Shown here one piece after another: positions 9,752 through 21,700 of a stretch of DNA of 29,627 nucleotides. The notes beneath the pieces were generated by a model. That model ran no database searches. It was not told the DNA's origin and saw nothing but the letters and a program-made list of their open reading frames with translations. Location: assembly GCA_019649035.1 (NCBI GenBank), contig BMAT01007478.1, positions 44,402-74,028 of the forward strand. Direction: 5' to 3'. The stretch comes from Elysia marginata (taxonomy: Eukaryota; Mollusca; Gastropoda; Plakobranchidae). The position numbers and the translations under genes are program-made. Within the stretch, counting starts at the first letter, position 1. Each line of letters starts with the position of its first letter.

Positions 9752-12700
9752 CTCTCTCTCTATCTATCTATCAATGTATATCTATCTATTTATCTCTATC
9801 TATCTATCTCTCTCTTATATATCACTCTCTCTGTCTCTCTGTATACGAGGGGCATCCCAAAAGTAATAAAAAATAAAAGCCCATAACGTTCGAATGGATT
9901 TTAAAAATCTGAAATTTGCATTATTTGGGAACTTTAATGCACATTATTAAAGCCTACTTTCAGCACTGCCCCAAGAGCAAGATTGCAAGATATCTCCTTT
10001 CAGTTTCAGTGTGACAGGGCGTCAGGGGTGTTGTTCGCATTTTACTTATCCAAGGGAAACGGCAACAAAACTTTTTACACAGACCGTTGCACTTTGCAGT
10101 GAGAAGACCATGATTAAGTTACAAATGACCAATTGATGCATACTCATTTATGGCGCCATTTAGTTTAGGAGAGAACCGTTGCCGCCATCGATGAACTCAT
10201 CAAGCAGGCATAACGGTTTTAAGTTTGAGAAATCGCAGAAACATTCGAAATTTTGATTAAAAAAATAAGTGCTCATAGAATAGCTTTTGTACAAGTCTGC
10301 CGTTACTGGGAAACCTTGCATCCATTGGAAAGCAGACAGCCGTAAGCGACCAAGACTTCCGAGAAAGGCACAGGTGCGATATTTCAACATGACAAAGCAA
10401 CACCTCATACCGCGAGATTACTCTTCTCTTGGCTTCAGCGATATAAATGGAAAGTATTGCCGAAGTAAACTCACATTTATTCATTTGATCTGTCCAATTC
10501 CGATTACACTCTCTTTGGACACCTGAAGCGCTACCCGGGAGGCCAGAAGTTTGAAGAAAGAGATGATCTAGTTGGTAAAGTGAAAAGATGGTTTGCGAAA
10601 CTTGACTCCAGTTTGTTCTGAGTTCAGACAAGGCACTTTTCTTTTCCCTCTTAGTGCGCAGAAAAACATCGATCACGTTGCCTGCTGTATAGAAATAAAT
10701 AACCAAAGGTCGGTGCATCCTGAGTGTAAGCCTACATTGTAGTAAAGTCCAAATAAAACCTTTTCATTTTATGATGCCATGTGTTGTCGCATTACATAGG
10801 GGAGACCCGCGTTGTACATTGTCACTGATCAAACACTAGGGATAAACTCATCACACTTCAAAGCTCTTCTAATCAACAATTTTCGAAGGGTTTGATGCGT
10901 AATTAGGTCAAATTATATAAATTTTTTTTTGTCCCATGGTGACGCCGGACAGTCCCATATGGATTGGGAAAGGGGGGGGGGTGCTCCCTAGCGACTCCTT
11001 GGAGCGGAGGGTTTGATCACGTTCAATTAGTTCAAAGCATGTTTACCTTTAAAAACTCAAAATTAATCAAAGATTTCTAACCAAACATAAGTTTTCATAG
11101 GTAGATATAATTTATTTGTCAATGCATCGTACCGTACATCATAAACTAATAAAAGACGTCATCTAATTATCTAATCAAAGTGGGTCACGAAAAGAATAGA
11201 AACCACAGGGGGAAAAAGGTCAAATAATATAGGTGAAACCTGAACCGGAAAACTTTTTTTAAACAGATCGCGATTGGTCTAAGTCTAAGTCTAGAGCTTC
11301 TAAATTTTGTTTATAACAAACACCAAGAACGGGAATGGTAGTTAGCAATTCTTTATCTCTGTCCATAACAGACAGGCCTTCCACTTCCAATTGCTATACT
11401 GCAGGCAATATTTAAAAAGCAAACAAAACACAGTATATACAAAGACGCAAGAAACCAATAAGATGCGACCTCGGTATTACATGCGAAAAATTAATTGCAC
11501 GGTTTGCACCTCGAGGAAAGAACAAACTCGCGGGGTTGTTATTGTATTCTGAAATTTTTAAGTAGGTTGCTGGGGGGGGGGGGTATCATTATAGAATTGA
11601 GAAACGGGGCAAAGCATCAGAAACACACTCGTTGTTAATGACAATGATATTGTAACAATTCCTTTTATTTCAATGCCGCTTTTTTGGGACTATACAATCA
11701 TACTGAAGTCTCGTCACCTTCACTTTTTAAAAAAATATTTTCAATTAAATTAACAAGTTTATGTAAAATTCATTTCAAAGCACAACGTGTGCAGGTCATG
11801 CCTCAAAATAAAATAGATTATTTATCAGATAATTTTTTCATGCAAAAGATAAAAAAGGCAAAACAATGACAGATAATTACATTGGGACTGTGTGTCTCTG
11901 ACCAAGTTCTACAATGATGAAGTGTCGAGTTTCACTATAAAATAACTATTGAGGCGTGTCACTTTTGGAGCCCTGACGCTTGTTTTACCCGTGTCTTTCA
12001 ATCAGTGTAACAAAAATGTTTTTCTGTACACGATTCCTTTGAAAACGTCAGCGTCTAAAGCAAAGATAAAAAAAACCGGTATTGATAGTAAGGTTTTCCA
12101 TACGTTTTGTAACCTTGATGGCGGGAAAAATTTGTCTGGGACTTTGATATTTGTTTAAAATATTTTAAATTTTAAATAGCGTGTACGTCCTATGACGATA
12201 AGAAACAAATCAAGAATTCATAAAGCACAATATGGCGATCGCTTGTACTTTGATGGTTTTTTCTTTCTTTCTTTTTTTTTTCTTTTTTTGAGAGAAAAGA
12301 AGTCGCCTCAAATTCAGTCAAAACGTACACCGACAATTATATTCAAAGTACAGAACAGTTACGGTTCTAACATATGTTTTGAGAAACTAAAACAAAGGAA
12401 ATAAAATACGATAGGGCTTATATGAGTGGAATGTCAGCAACTAAAATTAACAGTCATTAGCTCATTTAGGAAAAGTCAAAAGGAATAGAAAACGCTCTGG
12501 GCGGAGATCGAAAACTTACCCTTTGGAATCTGTTGAGGTGATCAAGAAATGTGGATTTTACGTAAATAAGGTGAGAAAGACTTAAAACTTTTAACTTGGA
12601 ATAATTAAACAGAAAAATCATTGCGACAAATATATCCCCCCTCCCCCCCCCCCCCTCCTCTTCAAAGAAGCAGTTTAGCCCAAAGTAAAACAGGACTTGC

Positions 12701-15700
12701 AGAGTGAAGATTCTTTTTCGATTTAACTACGGTGTAGATATATTAGTGCTGTCGGTAACTTGATGCTCGACCACACAGTGTCACCAAGATGATCCAAGCT
12801 AGTTCCATTCCATCTTTAATAATATTTTTCTTCAATTTATATTCAATAATCTAAAAAAATACTTTAAGTTTTTTGTTATATACAGAGGTGATTATTGCAG
12901 AGGTCTTAGTGAAATTTGGTGCACATTTAAATGCTCTTGTGGTTGGTTTCGAATACATGCTGGCTTGCTTATATGTTTCATCTCATTTTACTTATTCTGA
13001 ATTCACTGGACGTTATTGCTTCTGTAGCAAAGCTTACTGTTACTTTCGTCGATGACATTAACGGCAATAAGATCGAAAGTATAACTGAACTAAACTAAAT
13101 TAAGTAAAAAACAATTCCTTACCTCCTTTTCTTGCTGCTGCTGTTGCTCCTGCCGTTGCTGCCTCTTTCTCTTTCTCATTAAAAACATAACGCCGTCGTT
13201 AACGCACATTGTTCGAACAATTCTCTGGGAACTTCTACGCTACATGAACCTGGTTCTAGTACCAGCACAGCAAAAAGCTAAGGGTTTTCACATATACATT
13301 CACATTATCACGGTCAACCTTACTTAGCCAAGTAGTACATATAAGACTTTTTGAACTTGGGGAATTCAAATTCACATCAAGCGTGAAAGTTTTTCTTTTT
13401 AATTTCTTATCCGCATTAAATCTTGGTGATAATGGAAAAGCTATCCATTTCTACAAGTTCCGATTTCACTTTGCGGAAAGCCTGAAGACAGTATTCGCTC
13501 TGAACAGATGGAAAACAGTTAACTGAGAGATAACCAGGGGATAAATCCCCGAGTAAATAATTATTAGAAAAGTCTTATAGATGAATTTATGAAGACCAAT
13601 AAGAAATGGCGTCTTTCACAGAGATAGTAAACGATATAATTTAACAAACAGTGACCTGACTTGATAATTAGATTTAAAACTATTTATCGAAGCTATATGT
13701 ATTGGTGACAAGTGAACACAGAATGAAATGTTCCTGTGGAAAAGCGTAAGTCCTCAAATGCCAAGTCAAGCGAATAGCAGCGAATAATTATGTCTGATAG
13801 GGCATGATCGGCCACAAAGACCACTTAACCGCTAAGACTGGTGTAAAAAAACCCAGTTCTGATCAAAGGGTAAACAATTCATTGACTAAATGAGTTGACA
13901 CAAACAGCAATACTCGATTAGCAAAAGATATGGTCGCCGCTGCCTATGTACCCTATCCCTCCAGCCGGTGTCAACTAATGGCGTCACATGACAAACAACA
14001 ACATCCATCCAACGTGAGTACACACACGCGTACACACACGCACAAACAGACAGACATAGGAGAGGTTTAAAGCAACATCGCGACAGGTGGTTAGTTAGAG
14101 GCCGCTTCAATCAAACACGGACAACTTCGCAAACGCTAATTACATGGTATCGACCGTAGATGGTGGTGACACAGGGTGAGTACCCAGTCCACACCTCATC
14201 TCCGCGGTGGCTATTGCTGATCTGCTCGTAACCCAACACCAAAACTACCATGGTGCTGCTGGCGACTTCTCTGAGGTTGCATCCAACTAATAAAGTAAAT
14301 AGCTGCTGATGACGGCCTGATTCATTACCCCNNNNNNNNNNNNNNNNNNNNNNNNNNNNNNNNNNNNNNNNNNNNNNNNNNNNNNNNNNNNNNNNNNNNN
14401 NNNNNNNNNNNNNNNNNNNNNNNNNNNNNNNNNNNNNNNNNNNNNNNNNNNNNNNNNNNNNNNNNNNNNNNNNNNNNNNNNNNNNNNNNNNNNNNNNNNN
14501 NNNNNNNNNNNNNNNNNNNNNNNNNNNNNNNNNNNNNNNNNNNNNNNNNNNNNNNNNNNNNNNNNNNNNNNNNNNNNNNNNNNNNNNNNNNNNNNNNNNN
14601 NNNNNNNNNNNNNNNNNNNNNNNNNNNNNNNNNNNNNNNNNNNNNNNNNNNNNNNNNNNNNNNNNNNNNNNNNNNNNNNNNNNNNNNNNNNNNNNNNNNN
14701 NNNNNNNNNNNNNNNNNNNNNNNNNNNNNNNNNNNNNNNNNNNNNNNNNNNNNNNNNNNNNNNNNNNNNNNNNNNNNNNNNNNNNNNNNNNNNNNNNNNN
14801 NNNNNNNNNNNNNNNNNNNNNNNNNNNNNNNNNNNNNNCCCCCCCCCCCGTGACACACACACACACACACACCTCCACCTTGTTATTACAGAACGTGCGT
14901 CCAGTCGACCCATCCAAAAGGTGACATGGTAAACTTAATCAACTGAGCAGAACTTGCGGGTTAATGGGTTAGACGTTAAATGATCGTAATTAGGTCAAAT
15001 GAGCTAGGGATTTAGCATACAAACATTTAAAAATTATAGAGAACCTTCTTTACAATACGTTATGAATGAGTAAACCATGTATTCGCACGGCTTGGATATC
15101 GGCGTCACGTAAAAAACTAGTCCATCGTATCCGTGCGCCAAATGATCCTTCAGTATGCGATGTAAGCAAAAATAATTATGTCGTTTGTTAGTGGAAAAAG
15201 TTTCAACCAGCTGCTGTAGTTTGTGTGAAATCAGACGATTGGCCATGTTCTCGAGATGTTGATTTTAAAAAAAATTAAAGCGTGGAAAAACGATCGATGA
15301 TGTTTTACAAATCTTACTGGAACATTAATTTGTCTACCACAAAAAAGTTTGTTTTTTTAATTTATGAAATACCACAACACCAAGCTCCCTTTCTTAAAAA
15401 AATTTGTGTCAGAGCAGATCATAATGTTGAGGTCATATGCTTTTCTTTTCATGAAATATTGTGAAAGACCAGATCATAAACTGAAGGTCAAATTCCTTTA
15501 AAAAATATTGTGTACGACCAGATTACATAGTTAAGGTCAAAATTCGCTTTAAATTACTGCCTAAGACCATGTTATAAAGTTAAGGTAATTCGAAAGCCAA
15601 CCCATAAAATGATGGTGAAATGGCATCATAAAATGTACTGGGTTTAATTGGCAGCAAAGCGCTACAATTTGGCCTTTCGCATTTAAAGGTAAAAACCAAA

Positions 15701-18700
15701 CTGGCACAAGTTATTCAAGATGGAGCAATAAAATCGAACAAATAAGGTGCATATCAATGTTAAGATAAACTACTAAATATTTCTTAACATGGTTTACTTT
15801 TTAGTGTTAAGGCAATGGTATATTAAAAGTAAGAAAAACATTTCAAAACAACTATAGGCTTGTGAACGCACACTATGCCTTGGATCTAGGAGAACGTGTT
15901 TGAAGCAGGAGAGCTACCAAAACTGTGGAACTCTTCATGCCATGTTGCAATTGCCTTGGGAAAGCAATTTACCCTAACTTTCCCAAGTCCACCCACCTGT
16001 AAAATGGGTACCCAGCTACAGGCTTCAAATGTACTGCTGGGGCATGAGTGGCGCTGCTCTGTGGCGACACAGTTACGCTGAGTAACGAAGACAAATTTCC
16101 CGAAAGATATTAATATAGTGTATATAAAAAAAATTAAGACCCCACAACCTCACAATAAAGACCGCCCTTCTTATGTGACTTTAAGTTTGAGAATGTCCGC
16201 GTATGTGGGTATAGTAATTGGACACCCCTGAACTAAGATCCCGCTCTTTCAAGACCTGTTTTTACAAAAAAAAAATTTCCAGGTCTTCGTTTAGGGGTTC
16301 TACTGTATTCTACAAATGCTCATTTTCACGAATGCATGAAATTATTATTCACGTTGCCTCGCGCTATTGTTCATGAATCATACATACAAACGCTAGGTTG
16401 TGTAAATAAACTGAATTTTTTTCTTAAAGCTTAGAGATTAATATTTTTCCTGTTCCTGAAAAGCTAGAGGGGCTACTGACACATAGACAAAATAAAGAAA
16501 CATGCTATCTGGAAAAAGCATAAGAGGAAAAAAAAAACAAAGAAGTTAAACACCAATGCCGTTTGTTGTAGTTCATCATCTTATTTTACGTACCACTCGC
16601 ACCATGCCAACAAAATGTAACAATCCGCTGCATAATGTAAAGTAGGCCTACCTTTAACCTTTTGGTCTTCTGGTAATTATCAAGAGCTACTTAAAATACT
16701 CTTCTGCATAGGGGAGCTCAAACAAATTCTATTACTTGAATAAGCAAGACAATAAAAAGTACGGCAGGTGAGCCTTGTTATGAAGGATGTGCTATCATTA
16801 AACAAAAAAAGGGTAGACAATGTCAGTTCATTGTGAGCGTTTGATTGTTTTGGCAGACAAGAGGAGGGGAGGTAACAGATGGCTACACAACAGTTTTAAT
16901 TTTTGTATTGTTTCGTGCCTCTCATGATAAAAGAGAGCGGGAACTGTTCAATAGTTGAGAGGGAGGCTCGTAAATCAGACATGCAGTATTTCATTCGAAC
17001 CACTTCAACTTCAGCTGTTTACTTTAACACATTTCAGCGGCTATAAGTTGGTAGCGTAACAAAAAGAGAAGGTCCATGCACAGCGCGACAAAAAGAAAAG
17101 GCCCATGCCCAAATACAGCTAGGAATTTGGGTTACTAATATACACATAAAGGGAATATTATTTTAGGTTTGAAGATCACCGCGCGTAAAATGATTGCCTC
17201 ACAATTTTTTTTTTTAATTTTGATTTTAGATAATGGAGTTCATTGACGAAATTGATCCCTTAAGTTCAAAACAAAAGAGCTACCCTAATATTCTGCAAAT
17301 GCTTTTGGCCAGGAATGCATGATATTATTATTTCAGTAGTCATTGCCATTGTTATTCTTGCTCTTGCTATTGACTGCTTCAGAATGATGCTGACGACTAC
17401 ACTGATGTTCAGGTGGTGGTGGTAGTGTTAATATGAACTTAACTTTACAACTATTCTTAGGCTGACGATGAGCAATTAAAAATTGACGCGGAAAAAAACG
17501 AAAGAGAATATTTATTTTTGGACTGGATCTTTAAATGTTTAAAAAATAATTTACTTCAACTGAACTGAGAAAATGGAGAGAGAGGCTTTTAAAATACCCT
17601 GTTGCATAGCATAGGAGAGGTCACACAATTTCTATTACTAAGATAAGTTTGCATGATTATAAGTTACGAATCGCCTCCTAGATCCGTGGTTACGAGTTCA
17701 ATGATAAGGACATGGAGATAATGCCACTTCATGACGATAAAAGTAGCGTGTATTTAATTTATTAGGAAACTAATCCACTTCGCTGTATGTATGATTAATA
17801 ACATAAGACCTATAGGACATTGTGTAGCAGCTGGCACAACGAAGAATTTCGGTGGGTAGAAAAGTGAACACCACCAAGAACAAACAATAATTATGTATAA
17901 ATAATGAGTTTTTGTAATTGGATATGACCTCTCCAGCACAAAAATCAAACACCTTAGCAGTTTTTTTTTATGAGACTTATGACATTGCATCAAGTTGGAA
18001 GAGCTATTTCATTATTAGAGGAATTATAATTCATAACAATATTTGTCCATCTGACAGAACTCACTGACAGTAGAATTTCAGGGACGATAAACGATTGAGA
18101 ATTAGTTAAACTGATTCATGAAGCAAGGCCACAGTATCACACTGACACGGGATTCTACCACAAACCTGATTTTTTTGAAGAAGACAAAATAGCAATGACA
18201 TAACAATTCGACAAAAAAAAGGATTTAAACATCAAAATTTAAAAAATGAGAATGAGTTTTGGTTGATAATATTAAATGTTCATACACGAGAAAATGAGTG
18301 AAATAAGCGGGAAAAGAACATTAACTTCAGAAGATTCCTAATTTGCCGTTGGACACCTGATGACAGCTTATAGTTTGGAAGAATAAGGATTTAAAATAAA
18401 TGGTTCTTTGATACAGGGGATTTATCCAGAAAAGCTCAGATGATAACTTTTTTTTTCTACTTAGACATACAACAATCAACAAGACTTGTGTAATCAAAAC
18501 AGCCCATTTCAAAAGTTTTTCTCATTACTTAATGTTTACATTTGACTTTGCAGAGGAGCTTAATACAAACTTTCAGTTTCAATTCAATACGGATGCTGAT
18601 GCTTTAGAAATTAAAAACAAAACACACCCTCTAAAACTTAAAAATTTTTAAACAGCTTGCAGTTACAACTGCAAAATCATGGAGTTTTTTTATTAATACA

Positions 18701-21700
18701 TTTGTTGCAGGCCAATTCCAATTAAAGTACCTTTTAAAACAGTTACAATAAATAGATAAATGATAAAAATGAATCAAATAAAAAAGTCTAAAAAAAAAAA
18801 TAAGGAGAACCCACCCAACAAAATTCAACGCCAACAATTTGGTTGTTAAAACATTTTAGTTCACTTGAAAACATAGCTTTAACACTTTTTAAAAAAATGA
18901 ATAAAAATACAAACACATGCCAAAACAGGATGTACTAAGGAGGAAAAAAAAAGAAAAATTTTCGTTTCTGAAGCTTCATTTGACTTTTATGAGACACAAA
19001 CATTTTTTGAATGTGTGAACACAACCTTCAGTTGCTTGATGTGATTTAAGTTGCTGAGATAAGAGTGAAGAGGAAGCTGACAATTTTGCAGACTTATTGG
19101 GTCTGTGTGTGGTGTTGCTGTCTTTCTGCTCCTTTTTTAATTCTTAGTCAGTCTTACTAGAACAAATAGATAGGCCACTTTTTTTAAGGTGATGAAAGAG
19201 ACAAAAGAAAACAGGTGAAAAATGTTATCACAGACATGCTTAAGACAAATTGAGAGAGATATAGACCGAAAGAGGACGACGTTAGAAGGTCATTACTGAA
19301 AGAGAGGGCTTAAAGGCATAAAGGAATAAGATACATGGGTGTAGAGCTTTGATCCCCAAAGCTATAAAAAGCAAGACATCTAAATTAACTGCATGAGACA
19401 CTGTAAGGGCAGTACCTACAGCGAGAAGCAAAATGAGAGATATGGTTGTACGTGGGCTGAGTAGATGGCATGATGGCAATCTTACCTTAAAAACTTCTGG
19501 AGGTTTCTTTTCTACCGAAGGGCGCAGGATGCCCAGAGACAAGAGATGCGTGCACACCTGGAACACTAGCATGCGGAAGTCGTGTCTGGTCAGGGTACTG
19601 TGCAGGTAGTGAGACTCATTAAATTCTGAACACAGCCACGTTGCCAGTGCTTCACCTGTGAGAGAAAGAGAAAGGAAAATAGTCCAGTTAGGATATAGAA
19701 ACAAAATACGACTTCAAACTGTCATTATACTGGTAGATGACATTAAAGAGCGGTTAAAAACCTGCAATCTGCATATCGTCCGAATCAAGCAATTATTCAA
19801 ACTGTATAGCAGGTTTGAATTATATGTACTTGACTGTATGGAGAGAGAGGAGGGTGAGAAAACTGGAGAGAAGATAGGAGAGATAAATAATGTGGAGGAA
19901 ATAGTTGGCAAAGAGGGATGAGGCTGATTGAGAGTTAGACAAGCATAGACAAAGAAGAAACACAGAGAGAGAGAAAAGGATAGGAGAAGTATGATAGAAA
20001 CAAACGAAGTGGTAAAGGCAGAGAAAACAAGAGAGAAAGGAAGAAACTGACAGAGCATGAACGGCAGAGATAGAGAGAGAGAAAAAAGAACTATTGTTGT
20101 TCTTTTCACCCAAAAACCTAGCCCATTAGGTTATAATTTTAAACAAGCATCCTTTTCAGCATTCATGGAAATGAAAACATGAAATATGAAAATCATTATA
20201 AGAAGTCGTAAAAATTACTCTAAATACATTAGGAGGACGCTTAAAAGAATTTTCTAATAAATGATCTGAATGACATGATTGTTTTTCAGAATTGCTGAGA
20301 AGATGTAACTCTATCTAGTTTCTTTTTTTTTTTTTCTTAACTCAATTTCAAAGTTTACCATCAAATTCTTGTAGGTTACGAAGATCAATCTCAGCCGGAT
20401 GTACTGAGGGCATTTTCAGAGCCTCGTCAAATGTAACAGCAGGGACAACTTTGTCTCTCTCACTGCGCCTTCTCCTTTGCCTTGATGTAGTGGGTGTTGT
20501 TGTTGCTGCTGTATTCTGAAGGCATGAAGCGGTGGATGTGGATTGCTCCACCTCTAAACTCTGTCATCGAAAGTCAAAGTAGAAAACGAGAAGAAAAAAC
20601 TAACACAAGATTCAACTTTTTTGCACAAACGGAGAAAAGGTGTCTTTCGTTTTTTGTTTTTTTATGAAAACTAATTTTTGTAATGATCCCAAGCATAATT
20701 ATGTACTTTACTTCATTGGACATTAAGACCAGAAGCACAGTAACAAATACCATTACTTTCATCAAAAGTCTTGTCAATTGATTTCGAATAAATTTAGTGT
20801 ACAGATCAAAGTTATTGTCATAGCTCAACACTATAGAAATATTTCAATACCTACAACAGATGCTTCAAAGACAGCGTTTAATAGTAGAAAAAAAATTTTT
20901 TACATTTTGTGCAGAAGTTTCCTCATTCAATGTTTTTCCCTTCAAAGATATTATTCATACTCTCAACATGTTAACCATGAAAATATGTTCTTACTTACTT
21001 TTATGAATTACTTTAGTTTAAAAGCTGTTTATGACTACTGAACCATTAAAGCAAGGATGAGGGAACACTTGTATTTTGAGGAATTGAATTTGATCTTTTA
21101 CTAAAACAATGCACAGAGTTATTTCTTTTACAATGATAATAATAAAATTCATGGTTTGCTAAAACTTTAAATCTACTATGGGCATTTTCTTCACCCGCTA
21201 CACCTATTACTATCATCGCTCTCATTATTATCAACATAAATCATCATAATTATCTTTCTACTACCACTACTAATTTTATCATCTTCATCACTATTCACTA
21301 TTACTATGCTTTTGATTCTTTTACTCCATCTTCTTCTTATTATTATAATTATTGTAAATTCAACGTCATTATTATCATCCTCATCATAACTTCACTATTG
21401 CTATTATCCCTACCGTTATAATAATAGACATCTTCAATATCAATTATACTGTTATTCCAATTATTATTAAGGCTATTGTTGTTCCTTTTCTTGTTCACGC
21501 TGACATGATTGTTCTCATTATCAGTCCAAAGCCACCTGAAGCCTATTTCCACCTGAATCAAAACTAAAATTAAAAACCATTGCCACCCTATTGATATTTT
21601 TCCATTGCGTTTTAATTTGTGTTCATAAAAATACAACGCTGACTGTTTTTGTCTTTTGTGTTTCAAAAACATTTTTTCATCAAACATAGTGATTTTGTGT

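Larger units (their letters stand above)
7167..13122 (-). other. Intron between exons 6 and 7
   Basis: About 6 kb. Besides the listed SINE, mariner remnant and microsatellites, the sequence is AT-rich with several C/G homopolymers (10973, 11572, 12638). No additional exon is convincing. Short plus-strand frames at 11684, 11949, 12192 and 12873 have no splice support. Confidence 0.45.

Noticed and set aside
10257-10718. 153-codon minus-strand frame
   Set aside because: It is the antisense of the mariner transposase remnant, which reads with recognisable motifs on the plus strand.
14111-14917. Minus-strand frames crossing the gap
   Set aside because: Most of their length is N. The real part at 14111-14331 is open on both strands, and the plus-strand reading has better splice signals.
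15034-15246. Minus-strand 70-codon frame starting MANRLISHKLQQL
   Set aside because: Protein-like composition, but there is no good acceptor or donor at its ends (GTTCTC only) and no phase-consistent join to exon 5 or 6.
18327-18512. Minus-strand frame starting with a signal-peptide-like MKWAVLITQVLLIVVCLS
   Set aside because: The rest is AT-driven with no domain or splice support; a hydrophobic start is common by chance in T-rich DNA.
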